Assembly (NCBI RefSeq): GCF_024170405.1
Contig: NZ_JALJYC010000012.1
Location: 1 to 64,000, forward strand
Reading direction: 5' to 3'
Length of the DNA: 64,000 bases
DNA from: Neisseria perflava
GTDB lineage: Bacteria > Pseudomonadota > Gammaproteobacteria > Burkholderiales > Neisseriaceae
In this document: positions 33,435 to 44,514 of the stretch, one piece after another
Position numbering within the stretch: the stretch's first letter is position 1
How the letters are laid out: each line of letters begins with the position of its first letter
Notes under the pieces: generated by a model
Told to the model about the DNA's origin: nothing
The model's input: the letters and a program-made list of their open reading frames with translations, nothing else
Databases searched by the model: none
Position numbers and translations under genes: made by a program

Positions 33435-34949
33435 ATGACCGCACCTTTACCTTTTGCCAACCTCCTTGCCACCGTCGATTTGGGTTCCAACAGCTTCCGT
33501 CTGCAAATCTGCGAGAACAACAACGGCCAGCTCAAAGTGATTGATTCGTTCAAACAGATGGTGCGTTTTGCCGCCGGTTTGGATGAAAACAAAATATTGA
33601 GCGAAGAATCGCAAGAGCGCGCGCTTGATTGCTTGGCCAAATTCGGCGAACGCCTGCGCGGTTTTTCGCCCGAACAGGTGCGCGTGGTCGCCACCAACAC
33701 CTTCCGCGTAGCAAAAAACATCGGCGCGTTCCTGCCCAAGGCCGAAGCCGCGCTGGGCTTTCCGATTGAAATCATCGCCGGCCGCGAGGAAGCGCGTCTG
33801 ATTTACACCGGTGTGGTGCATACCCTGCCGCCCAACGGCGACAAAATGCTGGTCATCGACATCGGCGGCGGTTCTACCGAATTTGTCATCGGCGCTGATT
33901 TAAAACCCGACACCACCGAAAGCCTGCCGCTGGGCTGCGTAACGTACAGCCTGCGTTTTTTCCAAAACAAAATCAGTAATAAAGATTTTCAAGCCGCCAT
34001 TTCCGCCGCGCGTAACGAAATCCAGCGCATCAGCAAGCTGATGAAGCGCAACGGCTGGGATTTTGCCGTCGGCACTTCCGGCTCGGCCAAATCCATCCGC
34101 GATGTGTTGGCGGCGGAAAAACCGCAAGCCGCCGATATTACCTATGAGGGCATGAAATATCTGGCCGAACGGATTATCGAAGCGGGTACGGTCAAAAAAG
34201 CCAAATTCGAGGGTTTGAAACCCGACCGCCTCGAAGTTTTCTCCGGCGGTTTAGCGGTGATGATGGCGGCGTTTGAAGAGCTGGAAATCAGCACAATGCG
34301 GGTAACGGAAGCCGCGCTGCGCGATGGTGTGTTGTATGACATGATTGGCCGCCAGCTCAACGAAGACATGCGCGACCAAACTTGTGCCGAATTCCAAAAA
34401 CGCTACCACGTCAGCCTGAATCAGGCCAACCGCGTGGCGGAAACGGCGCAAAAATTCATGGAAAGCCTGTGCGTGGCGAAAAATGTGCCGATACAGGATT
34501 TGAAATACTGGCAGCAATTATTGGGCTGGGCGGGTCGTCTGCACGAAATCGGCACCGACATCGCCCACGCCGGCTACCACAAGCATTCGGCCTATATTCT
34601 GGAAAACGCCGATATGCCGGGTTTTTCGCGCAAAGAGCAGACCGCTTTGGCGCAGCTGGCCTTGGGGCACCGTGGCGATGTGAAGAAAATGACTGATATC
34701 GTCAGCGGCAATGAAATGCGCTGGTACGCGATTTTGTCGCTGCGTCTTGCCGCCCTGTTCTGCCGCGCCCGCCTGCCGCTGGAATTACCCGCGCAAACCC
34801 AATTGCGTGCCGATGATTCGGGCAAAGGCTTCGTCTTGCGCATTAACGGCCTCTGGCTGGACGAACATCCGCTGATTGCCGACGCGCTGGCCTATGAAAG
34901 CGCGCAATGGCAGAAAGTGGATATGCCGTTTACGGTGCAGCCGCTGTAA
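33435..34949 (+). CDS. ppx: Exopolyphosphatase
   Basis: Ppx releases phosphate processively from polyphosphate ends, and related enzymes hydrolyse pppGpp. The 504 residues contain the actin-like ASKHA fold with DLGSNSFRLQI at 15-25, the phosphate loop DIGGGSTEFVIG, GTSGSAKSIRDVL and FSGGLAVMMA, then a C-terminal HD-type helical domain (LHEIGTDIAHAGYHKHSAYILENADMPGF). The polyphosphate kinase gene is not nearby. A long DUS hairpin follows the stop. Confidence 0.95.
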   Translation: MTAPLPFANLLATVDLGSNSFRLQICENNNGQLKVIDSFKQMVRFAAGLDENKILSEESQERALDCLAKFGERLRGFSPEQVRVVATNTFRVAKNIGAFLPKAEAALGFPIEIIAGREEARLIYTGVVHTLPPNGDKMLVIDIGGGSTEFVIGADLKPDTTESLPLGCVTYSLRFFQNKISNKDFQAAISAARNEIQRISKLMKRNGWDFAVGTSGSAKSIRDVLAAEKPQAADITYEGMKYLAERIIEAGTVKKAKFEGLKPDRLEVFSGGLAVMMAAFEELEISTMRVTEAALRDGVLYDMIGRQLNEDMRDQTCAEFQKRYHVSLNQANRVAETAQKFMESLCVAKNVPIQDLKYWQQLLGWAGRLHEIGTDIAHAGYHKHSAYILENADMPGFSRKEQTALAQLALGHRGDVKKMTDIVSGNEMRWYAILSLRLAALFCRARLPLELPAQTQLRADDSGKGFVLRINGLWLDEHPLIADALAYESAQWQKVDMPFTVQPL

Positions 34950-34976
34950 CCATCTTGCCGCCGCATTTCACGAAAA

Positions 34977-35027
34977 AGGCCGTCTGAAAATACCGGTAAA
35001 TCCGCTTACCGTATTTTCAGACGGCCT
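34977..35027 (+). terminator. ppx terminator, extended DUS hairpin
   Basis: AGGCCGTCTGAAAATAC then GGTAA pair with TTACC then GTATTTTCAGACGGCCT around a 7-bp loop, followed by CTTT, 28 bp past the ppx stop. Confidence 0.85.
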
Positions 35028-35153
35028 CTTTGCTCATGCCAAATTCACGTTATATAACCATTCCATCTTTTATTACAACCATCCATTCTTTCCTTTTTTC
35101 AGACGGCATTGTTACAGTATCGCTAATGTGAAATTACCATGGGATTTTGTTTT

Positions 35154-35990
35154 ATGCTGTTGCTCAAAAAACCCAGCGTGCTGCCCGGTTTTAACCTCAG
35201 CTTCGGCCTGACTGTGTTGTGCCTGTCGCTCTTGGTGGTGTTGCCGTTTGCGATGATGGCGACCAAAGCGGGCGAAATCGGCTGGACGGCGTTTTGGCAG
35301 ACCATTACCGAGCCTAATGTGTTGGCGGCGGTGTGGTTGAGCCTGAAAATGTCATTTTACGCCATGCTGACCAATATCGTGTTCGGCACGTTGGTAGCGT
35401 GGGTATTGGTGCGCTATGATTTTCCGGGTAAAAACCTGGTTAACGCGCTGGTGGATTTGCCCTTCGCCCTGCCGACGGCGGTAACCGGTATCGCACTGGC
35501 CACACTCTACGCACCCAACGGTTGGATTGGCAGCCTGTTTGCGCCGTTTGACATCAAAATCGCCTTTACGCCCATCGGCATTTGGATTGCGCTGGTGGTG
35601 GTGAGCCTGCCGTTTATCGTGCGGGCGGTGCAGCCGGTATTGGAAGAGCTCTCAGGCGAATACGAAGAAGCTGCCGCAACCTTGGGCGCAAGCCGTTTCA
35701 CCACTTTCCGCCGCGTTTTGCTGCCAGAAATTACCCCCGCTCTGCTGACCGGCGCCGGCATGATGTTTGCCCGCGCCACCGGCGAATACGGCTCGGTGAT
35801 TTTTATCGCCGGCAATATCCCGATGGTGTCGGAAATCCTGCCGCTGATTATTACCGGCAAGCTGGAGCAGTTTGACGTGCAGGGCGCGTCGGCAGTGGCA
35901 TTGTTTATGCTGCTGATTTCGTTTGTAATTCTGTTTGCGCTGAACATCATGCAGTGGGCTTTGAGCAAACGCGCGGGCGCGAAAGCATAG
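35154..35990 (+). CDS. cysT: Sulfate ABC transporter permease CysT (CysU)
   Basis: This is one of the two inner membrane subunits of the sulfate/thiosulfate importer. From ATG 35154 it has 278 residues, six membrane helices and the EAA loop EEAAATLGASRFTTFRRVLLP that docks on CysA. ATG 35139 would add five residues. It is the first gene of cysT-cysW-cysA, whose cognate binding lipoprotein is encoded at 27.1 kb. Sulfate feeds cysteine synthesis. Confidence 0.94.
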   Translation: MLLLKKPSVLPGFNLSFGLTVLCLSLLVVLPFAMMATKAGEIGWTAFWQTITEPNVLAAVWLSLKMSFYAMLTNIVFGTLVAWVLVRYDFPGKNLVNALVDLPFALPTAVTGIALATLYAPNGWIGSLFAPFDIKIAFTPIGIWIALVVVSLPFIVRAVQPVLEELSGEYEEAAATLGASRFTTFRRVLLPEITPALLTGAGMMFARATGEYGSVIFIAGNIPMVSEILPLIITGKLEQFDVQGASAVALFMLLISFVILFALNIMQWALSKRAGAKA

Positions 35991-36033
35991 GCCGTCTGAA
36001 AATCAATAATCCAAATCATAAAAAAGACAAACC

Positions 36034-36891
36034 ATGAGAACCAACTCCCCTAATCCCAATCTGACCGAACCGCGCTGGCTGCGGGTCATGCTGACCGCCG
36101 TAGCCCTGCTGTTTCTGCTGGTCATGCTGGTCGTGCCGCTGGTATCGGTGTTTTACGAAGCCTTGAAAGGCGGCTGGGATTTGTATGTCCAAGCGCTGAC
36201 CGATCCGGAAGCATGGTCGGCCATCAAGCTGACGCTGATTACCGCTGCGATTGTCGTGCCTGTCAATGCCGTATTGGGCATTGCGATGGCCTGGCTGCTG
36301 ACCCGCTTTGATTTTCGCGGCAAACAGCTTTTGACTACCCTACTCGATTTACCGTTTTCTGTGTCGCCGGTGGTGGCCGGTTTGATGTTTGTGCTGCTTT
36401 TCGGCGCGAATACCGTTTTGGGCGGCTGGCTGGAAGCGCAAGGCATTCAGATTATTTTCGCCATCCCGGGCATTATTTTAGCCACGCTGTTCGTGACCTT
36501 CCCCTTTGTGGCGCGTGAGCTGATTCCCTTAATGCAGGCGCAGGGCGACAGCGAGGAGCAAGCAGCGCTGATTCTCGGCGCAAGCGGCTGGCAAATGTTT
36601 TGGCGCGTGACCTTGCCCAATATCAAATGGGCGCTGCTTTACGGCATTATCCTCACCAACGCCCGCGCCATGGGCGAATTCGGCGCGGTGAGCGTGGTTT
36701 CCGGCCATATCCGTGGCGAAACCAACACCATTCCGCTGTTAGTGGAAATCTTCTACAACGAATACAACTTTACCGGCGCCTTTGCCCTGTCCGGCGTATT
36801 GGCCTTGCTCGCCTTGGCGACACTGGCCGTACAAAATTTCATTACCAAAACCCAAGAGAAAAAACTCGCCGCTGCGGAGCGTAACGCATGA
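36034..36891 (+). CDS. cysW: Sulfate ABC transporter permease CysW
   Basis: This is the second permease subunit of the sulfate importer, 285 residues with six hydrophobic helices. The EAA motif is SEEQAALILGASGWQMFWRVTLP. It starts 43 bp after cysT, with a DUS in the gap, and its TGA overlaps the cysA start as ATGA, so CysW and CysA synthesis is coupled. TRFDFRGKQLLTTLLDLPFSVSPVVAG is a family hallmark. Confidence 0.95.
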   Translation: MRTNSPNPNLTEPRWLRVMLTAVALLFLLVMLVVPLVSVFYEALKGGWDLYVQALTDPEAWSAIKLTLITAAIVVPVNAVLGIAMAWLLTRFDFRGKQLLTTLLDLPFSVSPVVAGLMFVLLFGANTVLGGWLEAQGIQIIFAIPGIILATLFVTFPFVARELIPLMQAQGDSEEQAALILGASGWQMFWRVTLPNIKWALLYGIILTNARAMGEFGAVSVVSGHIRGETNTIPLLVEIFYNEYNFTGAFALSGVLALLALATLAVQNFITKTQEKKLAAAERNA

Positions 36892-37961
36892 GTATCACCA
36901 TCCAACAATTAAACAAACACTTCGGCAATTTCCACGCGCTGAAAAACATCAACCTCAATGTCCCCACCGGCAAACTGGTGTCGCTGCTGGGGCCTTCCGG
37001 TTGCGGCAAAACCACGCTGTTGCGGATTATCGCCGGTTTGGAAAATGCCGACGACGGCAAAATTTTATTTGACGGCCAAGACGTAACCGACAAACACGTG
37101 CGCGAGCGCAAAGTCGGCTTTGTGTTCCAACACTACGCCCTGTTCCGCCATATGAACGTGTTTGACAACATCGCCTTCGGCCTCTCCGTTTTGCCCAAGG
37201 CCGAACGCCCGAGCAAAGAAAAAATCCGTGCCAAAGTGGAAGAGCTGCTGGGCTTGGTGCAACTGTCGCATTTGGCCAAAGCCTATCCGCACCAACTCTC
37301 TGGCGGCCAACGCCAGCGTATCGCCCTCGCCCGCGCTTTGGCCGTCGAGCCAAAACTTCTTCTGCTGGACGAGCCTTTCGGCGCACTCGATGCCAAAGTG
37401 CGCAAAGAATTGCGCACCTGGCTGCGCGACATCCACCACAATCTCGGCGTGACCAGCATTTTGGTGACCCACGACCAAGAAGAAGCCTTGGAAGTATCCG
37501 ATGAAATCGTGGTGATGAACCACGGCAAAATCGAGCAAACCGGCAGCGCCGAAGCCATTTACCGTAAACCGGAAAACGCCTTTGTCACCGAATTTCTCGG
37601 CGAAACCGACGCCTTTGAAGGCCGTATCGAAAAAGGCGCATGGCACTACGGCGATTTTGCGTGGCCGCTCGACCGCCAATACAAATGGCAGGAGCAGACC
37701 GCCATCGGCTACGTGCGCCCGCACGAATGGCAGCCTGCGGCCGAGGGGGTGCAAGCCATGATTACCGCGCCGATTGAAAAAATCCACGCCGTCGGTGCGC
37801 TTACCCACGTCACCGTCAAACACGGCAAGCAAGACGTACACATCACCCTCGGCGGCAGCGACAGCGCCCGCCTGAACCTCACCGTCGGCCAAACCTTGGC
37901 CTTGTCGCCGAAGCAGGTGTATGTATTCTCGCAAAACGAGCTGATTGAATTTTCGATTTAA
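36888..37961 (+). CDS. cysA: Sulfate ABC transporter ATP-binding protein CysA
   Basis: CysA energises sulfate import. The 357 residues show Walker A GPSGCGKTTL, the Q-loop region VGFVFQHYALFRHMNVFDNI, the signature LSGGQRQRIALARAL, Walker B LLLLDEPFGALD and the H-loop in ILVTHDQ. A C-terminal TOBE-like regulatory domain follows from about residue 240. It overlaps cysW by 4 bp and ends the operon at a DUS terminator. Confidence 0.97.
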   Translation: MSITIQQLNKHFGNFHALKNINLNVPTGKLVSLLGPSGCGKTTLLRIIAGLENADDGKILFDGQDVTDKHVRERKVGFVFQHYALFRHMNVFDNIAFGLSVLPKAERPSKEKIRAKVEELLGLVQLSHLAKAYPHQLSGGQRQRIALARALAVEPKLLLLDEPFGALDAKVRKELRTWLRDIHHNLGVTSILVTHDQEEALEVSDEIVVMNHGKIEQTGSAEAIYRKPENAFVTEFLGETDAFEGRIEKGAWHYGDFAWPLDRQYKWQEQTAIGYVRPHEWQPAAEGVQAMITAPIEKIHAVGALTHVTVKHGKQDVHITLGGSDSARLNLTVGQTLALSPKQVYVFSQNELIEFSI

Positions 37962-37974
37962 TGCCATTCAAGCC

Positions 37975-38022
37975 AAGGCCGTCTGAAAAACCGTATGCAC
38001 ATCGGTTTTTCAGACGGCCTTT
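37975..38022 (+). terminator. Terminator of the cysTWA operon
   Basis: AAGGCCGTCTGAAAAACCG and CGGTTTTTCAGACGGCCTT form a 19-bp perfect stem with a 10-bp loop, followed by TTTT. Confidence 0.85.
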
Positions 38023-38102
38023 TCAGATATTGAATATTGTTAACAATCGGCGCATAATCAGCCATACGTTTTCCCCTCAACCCACCCCATAGGAATCCTG
38101 CC

Positions 38103-39293
38103 ATGCATAACTACCTGACCCCGAATTTCTCCTTCGCCCCGATGATTCCCGAGCGTGCGCTCGGCAGCCGCGTATGGGATACCGAAGGCCGAGAATATGT
38201 CGATTTGTCGGGCGGGATTGCCGTTAACGCCTTAGGTCACAGCAACCCCGTCTTAATCGAAGCCCTATCCGAGCAGGCAAACAAGCTGTGGCACATTTCC
38301 AATATCTACACCACCGGCCCGGCGCAGGAATTGGCGCAGAAGCTGGTCGAGCATTCTTTCGGCGACAAAGTCTTTTTCTGCAACTCCGGCGCCGAAGCCA
38401 ATGAAGCCGCGCTGAAACTGGCGCGCAAATACGGCCGCGACCGCTCAAACGGCGAGAAAAACGAAATCGTCGCCTGCCTCAACAGTTTTCACGGCCGCAC
38501 CGTATTTACCGTGTCCGTCGGCGGCCAACCCAAATACAGCCAAGACTACGCGCCACTGCCGCAAGGCATTACCCATGTACCGTTTAACGACATCGCCGCG
38601 CTGGAAGCCACCGTCGGCGAAAAAACCTGCGCCGTGATTATCGAGCCGATTCAAGGCGAAAGCGGCATTCTGCCCGCTACCCAAGAATATTTGGAAACCG
38701 CCCGCCGCCTGTGCGACCAACACGGCGCACTGCTGGTTTTCGATGAAGTGCAAACCGGCATGGGGCACACCGGCAAGCTGTTTGCTTACGAGCATTACGG
38801 TATCGTGCCCGACATCATGAGTCTGGCCAAGGCGCTGGGTTGCGGCTTCCCCATCGGCGCGATTGTGACCACCGACACCATCGCCCCCACTTTCGGCCCG
38901 GGTACGCACGGTTCGACCTTCGGCGGCAACCCGATGGCCTGCGCCGTCGGCAGCCGTGCATTCGACATCATCAATGCGCCCGAAACGCTGGCGCATGTTG
39001 TGGCGCAAGGTGAAAAATTGCGCCGTGCCTTAGAAAGCATAGGCCAAGAAACCGGCGTATTCAAACAAGTACGCGGCATGGGCTTGCTGCTGGGGGCAGT
39101 GTTGAGCGACGAATATCAAGGACGCGCGGGCGAAATCATGTCTGCCGCGCTGAAACACGGCCTGATGGTCTTGGTGGCGGGCAGCAATGTGGTGCGCTTT
39201 GCGCCGAGCCTGTTGTTGAGCGATGAAGATTTGGAAGAAGGCTTAGGCCGTCTGAAAACCGCGCTTAACGAATGGCTGGCGCAAGCGGAATAA
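38103..39293 (+). CDS. argD: Acetylornithine aminotransferase
   Basis: ArgD makes N-acetylornithine from N-acetylglutamate semialdehyde (and often acts on succinyl-DAP in lysine synthesis), using pyridoxal phosphate. The 396 residues carry GGIAVNALGHSNP, FCNSGAEANEAALKLARKYG, VIIEPIQGESG, FDEVQTGMGHTGKLF and the PLP-binding Lys243 in SLAKALGCGFP. A DUS encodes GRLKT near the C-terminus. AGGA precedes the ATG, and it is monocistronic with a DUS terminator. Confidence 0.94.
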   Translation: MHNYLTPNFSFAPMIPERALGSRVWDTEGREYVDLSGGIAVNALGHSNPVLIEALSEQANKLWHISNIYTTGPAQELAQKLVEHSFGDKVFFCNSGAEANEAALKLARKYGRDRSNGEKNEIVACLNSFHGRTVFTVSVGGQPKYSQDYAPLPQGITHVPFNDIAALEATVGEKTCAVIIEPIQGESGILPATQEYLETARRLCDQHGALLVFDEVQTGMGHTGKLFAYEHYGIVPDIMSLAKALGCGFPIGAIVTTDTIAPTFGPGTHGSTFGGNPMACAVGSRAFDIINAPETLAHVVAQGEKLRRALESIGQETGVFKQVRGMGLLLGAVLSDEYQGRAGEIMSAALKHGLMVLVAGSNVVRFAPSLLLSDEDLEEGLGRLKTALNEWLAQAE

Positions 39294-39328
39294 ATGACAT
39301 CGTTTACACACCATCATGACATCGCAAC

Positions 39329-39359
39329 AGGCCGTCTGAAACCGTTTTCAGACGGCCTT
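39329..39359 (+). terminator. DUS terminator of argD
   Basis: AGGCCGTCTGAAA and TTTCAGACGGCCT-type arms surround a short CCG-containing loop, followed by TT, 36 bp past the argD stop. Confidence 0.8.
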
Positions 39360-39375
39360 TCTCTATCTGCCACAA

Positions 39376-39384
39376 TGCTATAAT
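39376..39384 (+). promoter_or_regulatory. Extended -10 promoter of rep
   Basis: TGCTATAAT matches TGnTATAAT exactly, 30 bp before the rep ATG, directly after the argD terminator. Confidence 0.6.
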
Positions 39385-39414
39385 AGCCGCCTGATTCCCT
39401 TTCCTGATTTAGCC

Positions 39415-41412
<1,998 letters not shown>

Positions 41413-41432
41413 TTTAGTGAGGCAGCATAATG

Positions 41433-41468
41433 AGGCCGTCTGAAAACCCTATGGTTTTCAGACGGCCT
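41433..41468. terminator. Bidirectional DUS terminator after rep
   Basis: AGGCCGTCTGAAAACC and GGTTTTCAGACGGCCT form a 16-bp perfect stem with a 4-bp loop between the convergent rep gene and the frameshifted lipoprotein gene. Confidence 0.85.
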
Positions 41469-41493
41469 TTGCTTGCAAACGCAAACCTATTTA

Positions 41494-42278
41494 CTATTTA
41501 ACCGCTACTTTGCTGCAGTTGCTGTTCCACAAAGAATCCGTACATTGCAGATGCCCGACATATTTCAGCCGCACCTCCGGTATGACCGCCGTTACATCGC
41601 CTTCGCGAAAATGCAGCATATCCGACGGGCTGACCCATTCCGGCTTGGTTTTGGTTAACGGTCTGCCGGCGTGGTTAAACGCCTCAATCACAAATTGCGA
41701 ACAAGAATAGCGTTCGCTGTCAAACGGCGTGATTTGAACAAAAGCCAGCGAATTCAAACACAAATGGCGCAACTGACGCGGCACCACCGATACTTCGCAC
41801 ACTTTGCGCGTCAGCGAATACGGCGTCTGTTTGACGATACCGCCGAAATTATACGGGCTGCCCGCCAAACTGCGCGCAAAGCGGTTCATCTCAAAAACCG
41901 CCTGCCCGTCCAAACCCGGATAGCGGTAAACCGCCGCCAGATTGGTGTGGCGCAAAGCCTGCTGCAACGGAATAATCTGCACGCCCGAGCCGACCGCTTC
42001 GGCAATCATCCCATCACCCAAATACAGAAAAGAATGGCTGACGGCTGAGCGGTTAATCAAACGGATACCCAGCGATTGGATACTGCGCTCCGATGAAAAC
42101 AAAATATCGCCCGCCTGTAAATCGGTTTCCCCGACTTCAATCCGCCCTCCGGCACTGTGCCGATTTGCTGGACATTCAGCGACAAGCCTTTGTCCCGACT
42201 CAGCTTCCACTCCGTTGAGCAGGCAGCCAAGACCAAAACGCACCCGATTATGCTGCAAAATTTCCAACCCATCATCAT
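41494..42278 (-). pseudogene. YiiX/YaeF-type permuted papain-like lipoprotein, frameshifted
   Basis: Two overlapping reading frames make one gene. ATG 42278 gives a lipoprotein signal (GCVLVLAACS) and continues to about IGTVPEGG. From about 42150 the homology resumes in another frame with EVGETDLQAGDILFSSE...SHSFLYLGDGMIAEAVGSG...SCSQFVIEAF. This matches the YiiX/YaeF C92 amidase-like fold (permuted NlpC/P60, catalytic His and Cys). Restoring one base in the GGAGGGCGG run near 42141-42150 joins the frames. It is either a broken gene or a sequence error. The activity, if intact, would be a periplasmic amidase or peptidase of unknown substrate. Confidence 0.72.
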
Positions 42279-42401
42279 TTACCCTTGGTGGCAGATATCT
42301 GATTTTAGCATAAGCCCGCCTTTCAGACGGTCTGCCAAGCCAAAGACAAACCCGTCAAAAAATGCTATGCTTTGCGCTTTCTTTTCCTCTCTTTTGCAGC
42401 A

Positions 42402-43985
42402 ATGAAAAAGTTTCTTATCCCGACTGCGGCCGTCGTTGTCGCTGCCGCGCTCGGCACGCCTTACTATCTCGGCATTAAAGCGGAAGAAAGCCTGAGTGCG
42501 CAGCAAAAACTGCTGCAAGAATCCGGCTTTCTCACCGTTGAATCGCACCAATACGAGCGCGGCTGGTTTACCTCGACTGAAACCACCATTATCCGCCTGA
42601 AGCCCACGTTGCTGCAAAATACGCAAAAATACCTGCCGGATAATCTGAAAACCGTATTGAAAGAGCCGATTACCGTGGTCAACCACATCAGCCACGGCCC
42701 GTTTGCCGGCGGTTTCGGCACGCGCGCGCATGTGGAAACTGAGTTCCAATACCAACCGGAAACGGCCAAAGTATTGGCGCGCTTCTTCGGCAACGCCACG
42801 CCCTTAACCATGAGCAACACCGTTTACCTCAATGGCAGCGGCGAAATGGCCTTGAGCGTGCCCGCGTTTGACTACGAAGAGCTCTCCGGCATCAAGCTGG
42901 CATGGAAAGGCTTGAGCGGCACCACCGGCTATCAAAACGGCTTTACCGCCTACAAGCATGACTACGCCGTCCCTTCGCTGCAAATCAAATTGGCCGATAA
43001 AGGCGATGTGGCGCTGACCAACCTGCATTTCCAATCGGAAACTTCAGACGGCCGCAACAAAATCGCCTTGGGCAAGAGCAGCGTGACGCTGGAAAAATTC
43101 CTGCTGCAATGGCATGAAGGCATTGATTACAATGTTAAATTAAACGAATTGGTAAACTTAGTGACCGATTTGCAAATCGGCGCGTTTATCAACCCGACCG
43201 GTACCATCGCGCCGTCTAAAATCGAAGTCAATAAACTCAGCTTTACCACCCAAACCGGCGAAGCGGATAAATTTATTAACAGCGAAGGCCGTTTCCAATT
43301 CGACAAACTGGTGTACGGCACCGATACCTACGGCTCGCTGGATATTGATGTGGCTGCCGAACACCTCGATGCCGCCGGTCTCTTGGCACTGAAAACCAAG
43401 CTGGCTGAAATCGCCAACAAACCGATGAGCGAAGAGCAAATCCGCAGCGAGCTTCTGCAAACGGCCAAAACCAAAGCCGCTTCGCTGTTTACTCAAAATC
43501 CGGTGTTGAACGTCAAAACTTTTAAATTTACCATGCCGCAAGGCGTAGTGGATGTCAGCGGCAAAATGGCCTTCAACGGGCTGAACGCGCAAGATTTAAA
43601 TAGCCTGCCCGATATGCTGAAAAAAACCGATGCGGATTTCAACATGCACGTGCCGCAAAAACTGCTGGAGCAAATGGCCATCAGCCAAGCCCGCAGCATT
43701 TTCAGCGTCAACCCCGAAGATGAAGCCGCCGGACGCGCCAGCCTAGACGACATCAACGAAACCCTGCGCCTGATGGTGGACAGCACCGTACAAAGCATGG
43801 CGCGCCAGCAATACCTGACCCTGCAAAACGGCAATATCCAAACCCGCCTGACCTTGCAAAACAGCGAGTTGAAACTGAACGGCAAGGTATTGGAAAGCGA
43901 ACCCGAGCCGGACTTTAGCGAAGGTGACGCGGCCTCTGCGCCGACACAATCCGCTTCCGAAATTGCCGCCAGCGCAGCGCCTTAA
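42402..43985 (+). CDS. YdgA-like DUF945 exported protein
   Basis: From ATG 42402 (527 residues) the protein starts with an N-terminal hydrophobic anchor or signal (KKFLIPTAAVVVAAALGTPYYLGIKAEE). The DUF945/YdgA pattern follows: repeated beta-rich segments with GWFTSTETTI, ISHGPFAGG and LSGIKLAWKGL. YdgA-family proteins are inner-membrane anchored periplasmic proteins without an assigned biochemical role. A DUS encodes SDGR at about residue 217. The C-terminus is Ala/Ser-rich. It is monocistronic with a DUS terminator. Confidence 0.82.
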   Translation: MKKFLIPTAAVVVAAALGTPYYLGIKAEESLSAQQKLLQESGFLTVESHQYERGWFTSTETTIIRLKPTLLQNTQKYLPDNLKTVLKEPITVVNHISHGPFAGGFGTRAHVETEFQYQPETAKVLARFFGNATPLTMSNTVYLNGSGEMALSVPAFDYEELSGIKLAWKGLSGTTGYQNGFTAYKHDYAVPSLQIKLADKGDVALTNLHFQSETSDGRNKIALGKSSVTLEKFLLQWHEGIDYNVKLNELVNLVTDLQIGAFINPTGTIAPSKIEVNKLSFTTQTGEADKFINSEGRFQFDKLVYGTDTYGSLDIDVAAEHLDAAGLLALKTKLAEIANKPMSEEQIRSELLQTAKTKAASLFTQNPVLNVKTFKFTMPQGVVDVSGKMAFNGLNAQDLNSLPDMLKKTDADFNMHVPQKLLEQMAISQARSIFSVNPEDEAAGRASLDDINETLRLMVDSTVQSMARQQYLTLQNGNIQTRLTLQNSELKLNGKVLESEPEPDFSEGDAASAPTQSASEIAASAAP

Positions 43986-44008
43986 ACAGCCTGCGCAGTA
44001 AATGATAA

Positions 44009-44047
44009 GAGGCCGTCTGAAACAATTTACCCGTTTCAGACGGCCTC
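44009..44047. terminator. Bidirectional DUS terminator
   Basis: GAGGCCGTCTGAAAC and GTTTCAGACGGCCTC-type arms enclose a loop, between the convergent YdgA-like gene and the ferredoxin gene. Confidence 0.8.
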
Positions 44048-44079
44048 TTTATTAGGTATTCCCTTACCCGATTATCTGC

Positions 44080-44388
44080 TTATGACTGATTGTCGTTACC
44101 AAACAAATCCACATCAAACAAATCCGGCTCATCCTGCTTCACATGGCAGTCCAGCGTAATATCTTCTGTTATCCGGCAGCAGCACGGCAGAATCTCGCCC
44201 GGCGCGACAAAGGCCAGCGGCAGTTCATCATAGCCGACCTTGCCCGCCGTGATTTTCACGCGGCACGAGCCGCAATAACCGCTGCGGCATTGGTATTCGA
44301 CCTCATGCCCCGTGCGCTCCAAGCCCTCCAGCAGCGTTTCGCCGGCTTGCAGTTCAAACACTTTATCGCGGGTGGTAATCAATGGCAT
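44080..44388 (-). CDS. 2Fe-2S ferredoxin, YfaE type (NrdB maintenance)
   Basis: This 102-residue plant-type ferredoxin has the cluster ligands in CRSGYCGSC and the late CCC triplet (EILPCCCR), the same pattern as E. coli YfaE. YfaE reduces the di-iron centre of NrdB to rebuild its tyrosyl radical. It lies directly downstream of nrdB on the same strand, as yfaE does in E. coli, which supports the role. I start at ATG 44388; the open frame upstream runs through a DUS hairpin. The gap to nrdB carries a DUS stem at 44423-44455, so its expression may be lower than nrdB. Confidence 0.88.
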   Translation of the reverse strand: MPLITTRDKVFELQAGETLLEGLERTGHEVEYQCRSGYCGSCRVKITAGKVGYDELPLAFVAPGEILPCCCRITEDITLDCHVKQDEPDLFDVDLFGNDNQS

Positions 44389-44422
44389 AACGGGAAACCG
44401 GTTACTGAAAAAGATGATAATC

Positions 44423-44455
44423 AGGCCGTCTGAAAATACGTTTTTCAGACGGCCT
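44423..44455. terminator. DUS hairpin between nrdB and the ferredoxin gene
   Basis: AGGCCGTCTGAAAA and TTTTTCAGACGGCCT-type arms flank a 5-bp loop. It may reduce read-through from nrdB into the ferredoxin gene. Confidence 0.65.
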
Positions 44456-44514
44456 GTCACAGAATGAAACATCGCAGAGTGTTTTTTAACCCCCTACGAT
44501 ACTGCACTTCCGCT

